Positions 43,054 through 51,475 of a DNA stretch of 64,000 nt are shown here, piece by piece. The position numbers and the translations under genes were made by a program. A model generated the notes under the pieces. The model did not search any database, was not told where the DNA came from, and was given only the letters and a program-made list of their open reading frames with translations. The stretch's first letter is position 1, and each line of letters starts with the position of its first letter. Source of the DNA: DATGMP01 sp035293565. Lineage in GTDB: Bacteria > Pseudomonadota > Alphaproteobacteria > BOG-932 > Roseiterribacteraceae. The DNA lies in the NCBI GenBank assembly GCA_035293565.1, contig DATGMP010000033.1, positions 1 through 64,000 of the forward strand, given 5' to 3'.

Positions 43054-44672
43054 TCGGACTGGGTGAAGCGCCGATCGGCCGCGCGCTGCGGGCGCTCGGC
43101 CTCGCCGGTGCGGCGGACCGCGATACGCCGACCGAGCTTTCGGTCGTGCCGCCCAACCCCTGGCCGGGCGACGCGACCCGCGGGCGGGCGATGGTGACGG
43201 GCGTGTTCGCCGTCTCAGGCGATACGGTGATCGCCGAGGGTTCGATCTGGGACGCCGACGCGGGCACTTCCTGGGCTTGCGAAATGCATGCCTTCGAATG
43301 GCTCAGGGACCTGCGCGCGATGGGCGGCGACTCCGCCCGGCGTCATGCGCGCCTGCTCACCACCGAATGGCTGGACCGCTTCCAGCGACGCGGAGACATC
43401 GCCTGGCGGACCGATGTGATGGGCGCGCGTATCGCCAACTGGGTTGGTTTCCACGATTTCTTTTGCGCCAGCGCGGAGGATTCTTTTCGCTCGCGCCTTT
43501 TCGCGTCACTCGGTCGCCAAGCGCGCGCGTTGGCCCGTGCTCTCCCAGGCGAGCTTTCGGGCGCGCCGCTCCTCATCGCGATCAAGGGACTGCTGGCGAG
43601 CGGCGCCTGTGTAACGGGCAGCGAAGGCCGATTTGCTCAGGCCGAGAGACTGCTCCTCCGCGAGCTCGCGCGCCAGATTCTGCCCGACGGCTGCCATGCA
43701 GAGCGCTGCCCGATGGTCCATACCGCGGTGCTCGGCGCGCTCGTCGATATCCGCGCGATCTATCGCGCCGCGCGAATCGAGATGCCGGAAGAGATCCAGC
43801 ACGCGATCGACCGGATGGCGCCGGCGCTCCGATTTTTTCGTCACGCCGATGGCGGGCTCGCTCTTTTCAACGGCAGCCAAGAAGGCGAGGCGCTGCTGCT
43901 CGACACGATCCTGACGCAGGCCGATGCGCGCGGGCGCCCCATGAAGCGTGCGCCGCAAGGCGGCTTCGATCGCGTCTCGCTCGGCCGAACCGTTATCCTC
44001 ATCGACAGCGGCGGCCCGGCGCCTGCGGGGCTGGATCGCCACGCCCATGCCGGGATCGGCAGCTTCGAGATGTCGGTCGGGCGCGAGCGCTTCATCGTCA
44101 ATTGCGGCGCGCGGCCGGGAGCCGGGCCCTGGCGCTCGGCTTTGGCCGCGACGGCCGCGCATTCGACGGTAACGGTCGCCGACACCAATCAGATGGTGCT
44201 GGTCGACGGCGGCGGGGTCGCGCGCCGCCCCAAGACCGTGGAATCGCATCGCGAGGACAGTCCGGAGGGCGTCCTGCTCGAAATTTTCCATGACGGCTAC
44301 GCAAATCTCGGACTGACGCATCGTCGCCGGCTCTATCTCGCGGCAGGCGGCGAGGATTTTCGTGGCGAAGATTCAATTCTCGGCGACGCGGTCCACCCGT
44401 TCGCCATCCGGTTCCACCTGCATCCGGACGTTCATGCTTCATTGACCCAGAATGGACGGACGGCCCTCCTGCGCCTCGGCGACGGCTCGGGCTGGCGGTT
44501 CCGGTCCGACGGCGAAACGATTATGCTGGAGGACAGCGTCTATTTCGGTGCAGGCGACACGCCGCGGCGGACGAACGCATTGGTGATCGCCGGTCACGCC
44601 GGAGGCGGCGAGACCACGATTCGATGGGCCTTCCACCGCGAGAAGCGCCATTCCCCTTCGCATCAGGAATAA
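43050..44672 (+). CDS. heparinase II/III family protein
   Basis: 540 residues. An alpha-helical N-terminal half (EWLDRFQRRGDIAWRTDVMG, IANWVGFHDFF) and a beta-rich C-terminal half with HAHAGIGSFEMSVGRERFIVNCG and AHSTVTVADTNQM. This is the heparinase II/III-like domain found between rsmB and purH in many alphaproteobacteria. Polysaccharide lyase activity is not proven for this subgroup, and it lacks a visible signal peptide. Coupled to rpe by a 4-bp overlap and 2 nt from purH. Confidence 0.9.
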   Translation: MIGLGEAPIGRALRALGLAGAADRDTPTELSVVPPNPWPGDATRGRAMVTGVFAVSGDTVIAEGSIWDADAGTSWACEMHAFEWLRDLRAMGGDSARRHARLLTTEWLDRFQRRGDIAWRTDVMGARIANWVGFHDFFCASAEDSFRSRLFASLGRQARALARALPGELSGAPLLIAIKGLLASGACVTGSEGRFAQAERLLLRELARQILPDGCHAERCPMVHTAVLGALVDIRAIYRAARIEMPEEIQHAIDRMAPALRFFRHADGGLALFNGSQEGEALLLDTILTQADARGRPMKRAPQGGFDRVSLGRTVILIDSGGPAPAGLDRHAHAGIGSFEMSVGRERFIVNCGARPGAGPWRSALAATAAHSTVTVADTNQMVLVDGGGVARRPKTVESHREDSPEGVLLEIFHDGYANLGLTHRRRLYLAAGGEDFRGEDSILGDAVHPFAIRFHLHPDVHASLTQNGRTALLRLGDGSGWRFRSDGETIMLEDSVYFGAGDTPRRTNALVIAGHAGGGETTIRWAFHREKRHSPSHQE

Positions 44673-44674
44673 CA

Positions 44675-46249
44675 ATGATCGATACCGTTCCCATTACCCG
44701 TGCCCTCATTTCCGTCTCGGACAAGACCGGGCTCACCGTCTTTGCGCAGGCGCTGCGCGAGCACAAGATCGAGATACTGTCGACGGGCGGCACCTATAAG
44801 GCTCTCTGCGACGCGAACATCCCCGTGACCGAGGTGTCGACGCATACGGGATTCCCGGAGATGATGGATGGGCGGGTCAAGACGCTGCACCCGCGCATCC
44901 ATGGCGGCATCCTCGCGCGGCGCGACAGCCACGCCGCGGCGTTGCGCGATCACGACATTCCACCGATCGATCTCGTCATCGTGAATCTATACCCGTTCGA
45001 AGCGACCGTCGCGGCGGATCGCCCGTTCGAGGATTGCATCGAGAATATCGATATCGGCGGCCCGGCGCTCATACGCTCGGCCTCGAAGAACCACGACTTC
45101 GTCACCGTGGTGGTCGACCCGTCGGACTACGAGATGGTCATGGCCGAGCTGGTGCTGAACCAGGGTGCAACGACGCTCGAAACCCGGCGCAGCCTCGCCG
45201 CCAAGGCATTTGCCCGAACCGCGGCCTATGACGCCGCGATCTCGGGCTGGTTCGCGAGCCAACTCGGCGAGACATTCCCGCAGCGCTACACCATGTCCGG
45301 CACGCTGCAGCAGACGATGCGCTATGGCGAGAATCCGCATCAGAATGCGGCGCTCTATCGCGACAACACGGGCCGCCCCGGCGTCGCGTCGGCGCAGCAG
45401 CTTCAAGGCAAGGAGCTCAGCTACAACAACCTTGCCGATGCCGATGCCGCGCTGGAGCAGGTGGCCGAGTTCGAGCGGCCGGCGGTCGCGATCATCAAGC
45501 ACGCCAACCCTTGCGGCGTCGCCGAAGGCGGCAATCTGGCCGAAGCCTATGCCCGCGCGCTCGCCTGCGATCCGGTCAGCGCTTTCGGAGGCATCATCGC
45601 CGTCAATCAGGAGCTCGATGCCGAGACTGCGGAGCAGATCGCCAAGCTGTTTGCCGAAGTCATCGTCGCGCCTTCGATTTCGGCGGGCGCGCGCGAGGTC
45701 CTTGGAGCCAAGAAGAATCTGCGGGTGCTGGCGACGGGCAAGCTGCCCGATCCGGCGGCGTCAGGCCTGGTCGTGAAGACCATCGCCGGCGGCTTCCTGC
45801 TGCAATCGCGGGACACCGGGCGAATCGCCGCCGACGAGCTCAAGGTCGTCACCAAGCGTGCACCCACCGACAAGGAGCGCGAGGACCTTCTGTTCGCCTT
45901 CCGGGTCGCGAAGCACGTGAAGTCGAACGCGATCGTCTATGCCAAGGATCGGGCGACGGTCGGCGTCGGTGCGGGCCAGATGAGCCGCGTCGATTCCAGC
46001 AGGATCGCCGCATGGAAAGCAGCGGAAGCCGCCGGCGCCGCCGGCCTGCCGGAGCCGCTGACGCGGGGCTCGGTCGTCGCCTCGGACGCCTTCTTCCCAT
46101 TTCCCGACGGGCTCATCGCGGCGGCGGAGGCAGGCGTTACCGCCGTGATCCAGCCCGGCGGCTCGGTCCGCGATCAGGACGTCATCGCCGCGGCGGACGA
46201 GCGCGGGCTTGCAATGGTGTTCACGGGAATCAGACACTTCCGGCATTAA
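44675..46249 (+). CDS. purH: bifunctional AICAR formyltransferase / IMP cyclohydrolase
   Basis: 524 residues from the ATG at 44675, with AGGA 7 nt upstream; the upstream frame extension from 44624 runs inside the heparinase gene. IMP cyclohydrolase domain: ALISVSDKTGLTVFAQ, STGGTYKAL, DGRVKTLHPRIHGGIL. AICAR transformylase domain: RYGENPHQNAALY, IIKHANPCGVA, SAFGGIIAVNQ and the C-terminal DAFFPFPDGL and IQPGGSVRD. It performs the last two steps of purine synthesis. Final gene of the block. Confidence 0.97.
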   Translation: MIDTVPITRALISVSDKTGLTVFAQALREHKIEILSTGGTYKALCDANIPVTEVSTHTGFPEMMDGRVKTLHPRIHGGILARRDSHAAALRDHDIPPIDLVIVNLYPFEATVAADRPFEDCIENIDIGGPALIRSASKNHDFVTVVVDPSDYEMVMAELVLNQGATTLETRRSLAAKAFARTAAYDAAISGWFASQLGETFPQRYTMSGTLQQTMRYGENPHQNAALYRDNTGRPGVASAQQLQGKELSYNNLADADAALEQVAEFERPAVAIIKHANPCGVAEGGNLAEAYARALACDPVSAFGGIIAVNQELDAETAEQIAKLFAEVIVAPSISAGAREVLGAKKNLRVLATGKLPDPAASGLVVKTIAGGFLLQSRDTGRIAADELKVVTKRAPTDKEREDLLFAFRVAKHVKSNAIVYAKDRATVGVGAGQMSRVDSSRIAAWKAAEAAGAAGLPEPLTRGSVVASDAFFPFPDGLIAAAEAGVTAVIQPGGSVRDQDVIAAADERGLAMVFTGIRHFRH

Positions 46250-46321
46250 GCGCTGATTCTCGGGTTCGAGTCAGACGGTAAGAATGCGATCTAGTTGTCA
46301 GGATTCTTTACACTTTTTGCT

Positions 46322-46346
46322 TTAGCGGAAAGGGCCTTCCCGCTAA
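46322..46346. promoter_or_regulatory. near-palindrome upstream of the sigma-54 promoter
   Basis: TTAGCGG (46322-46328) and CCGCTAA (46340-46346) flank AAAGG/GCCTT, almost a full palindrome. It could terminate purH transcription (a T-containing but not uniform tract follows), or act as an activator site for the sigma-54 promoter 20 nt downstream. The sequence does not decide between them. Confidence 0.45.
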
Positions 46347-46365
46347 GTTATTGTTGTTGCGGGCA

Positions 46366-46380
46366 TGGCACAATTTTTGC
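46366..46380 (+). promoter_or_regulatory. sigma-54 promoter of the PEP-CTERM gene
   Basis: TGGCAC-N5-TTGC with GG and GC exactly 10 nt apart and T following, the full -24/-12 consensus. Transcription would start near 46392, 55 nt before the chosen ATG at 46448. PEP-CTERM genes in several bacteria are controlled by RpoN with the PrsK/PrsR system, which fits. Confidence 0.8.
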
Positions 46381-46447
46381 TTGTATTCCCGTGAGTCACG
46401 GCTGCCGAGCTGTTTCGGCCGCGTGCGGGGAAGCAGGTGTCGGCCCG

Positions 46448-48562
46448 ATGTCAAAGTCAGCGACTCTAACTTCGAGCGTTTCTCTCCTGGTTCTGGCCTT
46501 GGCCCTGTCGGTGACGACGAGCCCGAGCTCGGCCACCATTATCACCGACCCCAGCCCCCCGCCGCCGCCCAATCCGCTCGACGGAATCGATGGGGCCAGC
46601 AGCGTTTCCGGGCCGGGAGGCGTCGGCACGGATGGCCACGCGGCATCCGCCGATGCGGGCTTCACAATTCCGAATTCGGATGCGAGCAACAGCGCGAGCG
46701 CTTTTGGCGGAAAGGGCGGCAATGGCGGCAACGGCGCTTCCGGATTTGCCGGCGGGGCCGGCGGCAATGGCGGAGATGCGACAGCCAATGCCGGCGTCAC
46801 GGTCAGCGCCCCTTCCACGAATGCGTCGGCCACGGCCATAGGCGGAGCCGGCGGCAACGGCGGCAGCGGGACCGGAGCGGCCGCGAACGGCGGCAATGGG
46901 GGCGCGACCACCATATCCACGAACGCTGCGCCGCCGAGCGGCTCCGCCAACACCTCGGCGAGCGCAACGGGCGGCAATGGCGGCGGCGCCGCGGACGGCG
47001 CCGGCGGCGGCGGCGGCACAGCCACGGTCTCGACTTCCTCGAGCGCCAGCGGCGCAAGCGTGACGACCGGCAGCGCGATCGGCGGCAATGGCGGCGCGGG
47101 CGGCAGCGGCCCTGATTCAGGCGACGGCGGCGCAGGCGGAAGCGCGACCTTCAACGCATTCGACACGGGCGCCACGGCGACCGAGAATATCACCAGCGCC
47201 GGAGGCAATGGCGGGGCCGGACCGCAGCAGGATTCGCATGCCGGGGGCGCAGGCGGCGACGCCATCAGCAATGCCACGCCGACTTCGACGAACGGTGACG
47301 CGAAGGCCACGACCGTCGCGACCGGTGGCGCCGGCGCCGACTATTCCGGCAACGGGGGTAGCGCCGGGAATGGCGGCAGCGCCACAGGCTCGATGACCGT
47401 CACCTCGAATAACGGCAATGCGATCGGGTCAGGGACCGCTCAAGGCGGTGCCGGCGGCGCCGCGCATGACGGAGCGACATCGGGCGCCGGATCCGCGGCG
47501 GGCAACGGCGGCAGCGCGTTGCAAATCATCGACGCGACCGCCGCGGGCGGAACAGCCAGCGCCACCGCGATCGCGACCGGCGGTCAAGGCGGTGCGAATT
47601 TCAGCCATAATGTCAGCACCGGTCTGCTGAACCCCGGCGGGACCGGCGGCGGCGCCCAGGCGATTTCCTCCGCCACGTCGGACGTCGCTGCGGCTTTCGC
47701 CGGCTCGACGGCGACGGCGGGTCTCAATGGAGGCTCGCTCGTTTCCGGGCAGCCGTCGACTGCAATATCCTTTGCGTCGGCGGGCGGCGGCCAACAAGCC
47801 GAAGGCGTCTCGAATGCGAGCAACGGATTGTCGAACACCGCCAACGCGATCGCGCAAACCAGCTTGTCGAGCGGCGTCTCCGTCACCGCAAACACCGTCG
47901 TCTCCAATTCGGCGAATGCAGCCCTGACCGATTCGATCGCCAATATGGGAACCGGGCAGACATTCCCAGGCCCGTCGGAAACGGCCTACGCCAATGCGAC
48001 AGGACTGCCGACACGCGCCTATGCCGACACGCTGCTGACGAGCGCGCCCAGGACGTCCGCCGCGCTCTTCAATGGCTGGTATCAGCTGCTTGGCACCGGC
48101 ATCCTGTCCGCCGCCAATAGCGGCACGCCGTCTTCCGAATCCTACACCAGCACGGCGAGTTACGATTTTCCGGTCGGCAGCTTTTTGAGCGGCGACTTCA
48201 TCGTGGCCTTCATCGGCCACGATGACGGCTTCTTCGGCAGCCGCACGGGCTTTGAAAAACTGACCGTGAACGCCAACATCGCCGATGGCGCATTTCTCTA
48301 TAACCAGACCTGGACCTTCACTGATCTCGCCGCAGCGGACGCGTTCTTTGCCGATAACCCCTTCGATCTCGGCTGGCTCACCGATCCGGCGCTTTCGGTG
48401 AATTTCACGACCACGCTCCTCGCCGACGGTCCTGTCAGCTACGGCTTCGATCTCATCTTCGCCACCGTGCCCGAGCCGTCGAGCGGCGCCCTGCTCGGCT
48501 TCGGGGGCCTCGCGCTCCTTTTCGCCGGCAGGGCATACCGACGGTCGAGCGCCCGGGCCTGA
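46448..48562 (+). CDS. glycine-rich PEP-CTERM sorting-domain protein
   Basis: 704 residues from the ATG at 46448; the longer frame to 46295 would start upstream of the sigma-54 promoter. Signal peptide MSKSATLTSSVSLLVLALAL. A Pro-rich stretch is followed by about 400 residues of GGNGGNG/GGAGG blocks interspersed with Ser/Thr/Ala/Asn strings. Near residue 530 it turns into a beta-type domain (YDFPVGSFLSGDFIVAF). The C-terminus VPEPSSGALLGFGGLALLFA followed by GRAYRRSS is a PEP-CTERM exosortase signal: motif, helix, basic end. It is probably an extracellular or biofilm-matrix protein. No exosortase gene is in the window. Confidence 0.88.
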   Translation: MSKSATLTSSVSLLVLALALSVTTSPSSATIITDPSPPPPPNPLDGIDGASSVSGPGGVGTDGHAASADAGFTIPNSDASNSASAFGGKGGNGGNGASGFAGGAGGNGGDATANAGVTVSAPSTNASATAIGGAGGNGGSGTGAAANGGNGGATTISTNAAPPSGSANTSASATGGNGGGAADGAGGGGGTATVSTSSSASGASVTTGSAIGGNGGAGGSGPDSGDGGAGGSATFNAFDTGATATENITSAGGNGGAGPQQDSHAGGAGGDAISNATPTSTNGDAKATTVATGGAGADYSGNGGSAGNGGSATGSMTVTSNNGNAIGSGTAQGGAGGAAHDGATSGAGSAAGNGGSALQIIDATAAGGTASATAIATGGQGGANFSHNVSTGLLNPGGTGGGAQAISSATSDVAAAFAGSTATAGLNGGSLVSGQPSTAISFASAGGGQQAEGVSNASNGLSNTANAIAQTSLSSGVSVTANTVVSNSANAALTDSIANMGTGQTFPGPSETAYANATGLPTRAYADTLLTSAPRTSAALFNGWYQLLGTGILSAANSGTPSSESYTSTASYDFPVGSFLSGDFIVAFIGHDDGFFGSRTGFEKLTVNANIADGAFLYNQTWTFTDLAAADAFFADNPFDLGWLTDPALSVNFTTTLLADGPVSYGFDLIFATVPEPSSGALLGFGGLALLFAGRAYRRSSARA

Positions 48563-48627
48563 CGTTGATCGGTTGCGTCGCACGGTAACGGAGATAGACT
48601 GATCGCCTTTGGCGCGGAGGCCCGAAG

Positions 48628-49242
48628 GTGACGCAGATCTACAAGCTTCACGACAACAGACCGTCCGGCAATGCGTACAAGGTCAGGCTGCTGCTGACCC
48701 TGCTCGACATTCCCTTCGAGCGCATCGAGTACGACACCGATAGAGGCGACACCCGAACGCCGGCGTTCCTTGCCTTAAATCCGAACGGCCGGGTTCCTGT
48801 GCTCGAAATTGGCGGTGGTCGGTGCCTGGCGGAGTCGAATGCGATTCTCTGCTACCTCGCCGACGACACGCATTTCCAGCCGGCGGACCGCTTTCAGCGA
48901 TCGCAGGTGATGCAATGGCTGTTCTTCGAGCAATATAGCCATGAGCCGAACATCGCGACCTTGCGTCATTGGCTCACGCACGGCGTCGAGATGACGCCGT
49001 TCCGCCGGGCGGCTCTGCCGGTGAAGCGAGAGCTGGGCGATGCTGCGTTGACGGTGATGGAGCAGCATCTGGCGCATCGGGAGTGGTTCGTCGGCACGGC
49101 ATACTCCATCGCCGACATCGCGCTCTATGCCTACACGCATGTGGCGCATGAGGGCGGCTTCGATCTGGGCCGCTACCCCGCGATCCGAAACTGGATCGAG
49201 CGCGTCGCCGCCGAGCCCCGGCACATTCGGATCACCGACTGA
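48628..49242 (+). CDS. glutathione S-transferase family protein
   Basis: 204 residues from a GTG at 48628 with GGAGG upstream. N-terminal thioredoxin-like domain: IYKLHDNRPSGNAYKVRLLL with the Ser likely active, LNPNGRVPVLEIGG and the glutathione-binding LAESNAIL. C-terminal helical domain: REWFVGTAYSIADIALYAY with the conserved N-capping SIADI. It resembles cytosolic GSTs of beta/theta type. Substrate unknown. Confidence 0.92.
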   Translation: MTQIYKLHDNRPSGNAYKVRLLLTLLDIPFERIEYDTDRGDTRTPAFLALNPNGRVPVLEIGGGRCLAESNAILCYLADDTHFQPADRFQRSQVMQWLFFEQYSHEPNIATLRHWLTHGVEMTPFRRAALPVKRELGDAALTVMEQHLAHREWFVGTAYSIADIALYAYTHVAHEGGFDLGRYPAIRNWIERVAAEPRHIRITD

Positions 49243-49334
49243 GCCGGGAGAAGGCTGCCGAACAGGGCAAAATTTGCCGGGAAGCGGCAAGATCAGGCAG
49301 CGGCATCGTGTTGAATTTGGCTGCTTCTGGTTCC

Positions 49335-49350
49335 GGCACGTTTCTTGCTT
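49335..49350 (+). promoter_or_regulatory. sigma-54 promoter of the 77-residue gene
   Basis: CGGCACG-N4-TTGCT with GG and GC 10 nt apart, one mismatch (first T) from consensus. Start of transcription would be near 49361, 32 nt before the ATG at 49393. Second such promoter within 3 kb. Confidence 0.7.
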
Positions 49351-49392
49351 CGTCCTTGGCGGGGCGTTTCTCGTCGAAGAGCCGTAACTCCG

Positions 49393-49626
49393 ATGAACAG
49401 CATGTCCGAACTGAAGGCGGAGCTCATGAGCGGCGTCGCCGATTTCCAAGCGGAGCTCAAGAAACTCGACAGCTGTCTTGCGCGGCTGATCCGGGCCGAA
49501 GAGGATTTGCAGCGGGACCTTCGCCGGCTCGCGCGGCTGGAGCGCAGGCTCGACCCGCGCCGTCTGGTTGCCCGGCTACAGGTCTTTGCCGCGCGCGTGG
49601 AAATGCACCTTCCCCTCGCACACTGA
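49393..49626 (+). CDS. small charged helical protein, sigma-54 dependent
   Basis: 77 residues from the ATG at 49393. Heptad-like, Leu- and Arg-rich (ELKAELMSGVADFQAELKKL; LARLIRAEEDLQRDLRRLAR), a predicted coiled coil, with strongly GC third positions that support coding. No signal peptide or membrane segment. No family recognised. The overlapping 49308-49793 frame is a shadow. The next 267 nt (49627-49893) hold no gene, only a loose G+C hairpin near 49765-49800. Confidence 0.65.
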   Translation: MNSMSELKAELMSGVADFQAELKKLDSCLARLIRAEEDLQRDLRRLARLERRLDPRRLVARLQVFAARVEMHLPLAH

Positions 49627-49893
49627 CGACGATTATCGGCCGACGACCACGCGCACCCGCGCAGATTGACGATGCGTCGATGGACCGCGTTCACGTCACC
49701 TTCGCTGATATCGACGAACGGCTTGCCGAAAAAGGGATCGTCCTCGCCCGCGGATCATCCTTCCCCTCCCCCAGCTCGCTTCGCCGAGCTTAGGCCCAAA
49801 ATGCCCGGGCGCCAGCGACAGTTATTGCGTCCGGCCCGGTAATCGCCGAAAACCCGAGGACGGCCCACGCGAAGGGTCCCTTGGGAGGAAATC

Positions 49894-51315
49894 ATGACCG
49901 AAGCCGAAAAGCTGCTGGCGATCGAGGAGATCAAGCAGCTGCGCGCGCGTTTCGCGCGGACGATGGACACCAAGGATTGGAACGGCATGGAGGCGACGCT
50001 CTCGCCCGACTGCACCTTCGACTTCACGCAAGAGGCCGGAACCGACGAGCTGGTGCGCGGCGCCGAGGACATCGTCGCCGAGATCCGCCGCAACCTGATC
50101 AACGCGACCAGCGTCCATCACGCGCACATGCCGGAGATCGAGATCACTTCGGCCACCACGGCGAAGGGCCTGTGGGCGATGCAGGATCTGCTGCATTTCC
50201 CGGGCGTGCCGACGGTCGATCTCGTGGGCTACGGGCATTATCACGAGACCTATGAAAAGTCAGACGGGCGCTGGCGGATCAAGACGTTCAAGCTGACTCG
50301 GCTCCGGGTCGACGTGAGCCGCACGATGCCGCCCAACGCGCCGCCCATGCCCGCCCCTGCGCCCCGCCAGGTGCAAGGCGGCCGAACGGTGAAGGCGGCG
50401 CGTGTGCATGCCTATGGCGGCCCCGAGCGGCTCGTCGTCGAGCAGATCCCCGAGCCGATCCCAGGTCCCGGCGAGATACTCGTCAAGGTAGCGGCCGCAG
50501 CGGTCAACCCCGTCGACGCCAAACTGCGCAGGGGTACGCTTGATCTCTTCATGCCGCTCGCCTTTCCGGCTCAGATCGGCGGCGACCTCGCCGGCACGGT
50601 CGAGGCGGTCGGCCCGGGCGTTACCGATTGGAAACCGGGCGACCGTGTCATGGCCTTCATCAATCCGGCGGCGGAAGGCGCCTATGCGGAAAAGGCCATC
50701 GTGCCGACGGTGATGGCCATCCACGTTCCGGAGGGAATCTCCCTCTCCGACGCGGCGGCGATTCCGACCGGTGTTGCAACCGGCGTGCAGCTCGTGGAGC
50801 GCGGCGTGAAGCCGAAGCCGGGCGACAAGATCCTCGTGACCGGCGCCGGCGGCAGTGTCGGCCGCGCTGCCGTCTATGCCGCCGCCGATGCAGGCGCCAC
50901 GGTGGTTGCCGGCGTGCGCAGCAGTAGCCGCGCGGCGCTCGAGGGACTGCCACTCGCGGGCATCGTCGACCTCAACGATGAAAGCGCCGTGGCGGCCGCA
51001 GGCCCCTTCGACGGCATCGCCGACGCCGTCGGCGGCCGGCTGGTCGAGAAGCTCTGCAGGCACGTCAAACCCGGCGGCACGGTGGCCACGGCCGTTTTGC
51101 CGCCGGTCGTGGCGCCCGAAGGCTCCGGCGTCACGGTCATCCCGGTCATCGTGCAACCCGATGCGCCACGGCTTGTGCGCTTTGCCGAAGGCGTCGCCCA
51201 AGGCCGCTACACGGTGCCGATCGCAAAACGGTTCGCGCTGTCTGAAGCCGCCGAGGCGCACCGTCTGTTCGACAAGGGCGGCGTCGGCGGGAAGATTCTG
51301 TTGATGATGGAGTAG
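49894..51315 (+). CDS. SnoaL/NTF2-like domain fused to a medium-chain quinone oxidoreductase
   Basis: 473 residues. Residues 1-148 are an NTF2/SnoaL-like domain (MTEAEKLLAIEEIKQLRARF to FKLTRLRVDVSRT) closely matching the stand-alone protein at 61774-62274. A Pro/Ala linker (about 149-164) leads into an MDR domain: KAARVHAYGGPERL, EAVGPGVTDWKPGDRV, VTGAGGSVGRAAVY. No catalytic-zinc Cys/His set, so it is the zinc-free quinone reductase type using NADPH. An in-frame GTG at 50389 could give a separate oxidoreductase. Family partners are usually separate genes, so the fusion is unusual. Good GGGAGG before the ATG. Confidence 0.87.
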   Translation: MTEAEKLLAIEEIKQLRARFARTMDTKDWNGMEATLSPDCTFDFTQEAGTDELVRGAEDIVAEIRRNLINATSVHHAHMPEIEITSATTAKGLWAMQDLLHFPGVPTVDLVGYGHYHETYEKSDGRWRIKTFKLTRLRVDVSRTMPPNAPPMPAPAPRQVQGGRTVKAARVHAYGGPERLVVEQIPEPIPGPGEILVKVAAAAVNPVDAKLRRGTLDLFMPLAFPAQIGGDLAGTVEAVGPGVTDWKPGDRVMAFINPAAEGAYAEKAIVPTVMAIHVPEGISLSDAAAIPTGVATGVQLVERGVKPKPGDKILVTGAGGSVGRAAVYAAADAGATVVAGVRSSSRAALEGLPLAGIVDLNDESAVAAAGPFDGIADAVGGRLVEKLCRHVKPGGTVATAVLPPVVAPEGSGVTVIPVIVQPDAPRLVRFAEGVAQGRYTVPIAKRFALSEAAEAHRLFDKGGVGGKILLMME

Positions 51316-51343
51316 GACGATATCGGTGTCGCGAATTTTTCAT

Positions 51344-51453
51344 CGTCATCCCCGCGAAGGCGGGGGTCCGGTCTTAGAGCCGCGTCCGCGGCGACATGAT
51401 TCTTTTCCGCGCTGCCGCGCATAGGCGTGGCTTCCCGCCTTCGCGGGAATGAA
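51344..51453. repeat. inverted-repeat pair, REP-like
   Basis: CCCCGCGAAGGCGGGG (51350-51366) and CCCGCCTTCGCGGG (51434-51447) are each small palindromes and also lie in inverted orientation to one another around a spacer of about 65 nt. This is the common form of bacterial REP/BIME elements, often used as transcript 3' ends. It lies between the fusion gene and the SDR gene and includes an alternative but poorer start for the latter. Confidence 0.6.
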
Positions 51454-51475
51454 GAACGAAGTCGGGAGGATAGAG

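Noticed and set aside
46690..47640. Tandem GGCGGCAATGGCGG-like DNA repeats as a possible CRISPR or satellite
   Set aside because: The period follows codons for Gly/Asn blocks; no uniform spacers and no cas genes.
46396..48583. Pro-rich and Arg-rich minus-strand frames opposite the PEP-CTERM gene
   Set aside because: They arise from the complement of GGN repeats; the plus frame has a signal peptide and sorting signal.
49308..49793. 161-residue frame across the sigma-54 promoter and small gene
   Set aside because: Wrong-frame Arg/Ser-rich shadow; would begin upstream of the promoter.
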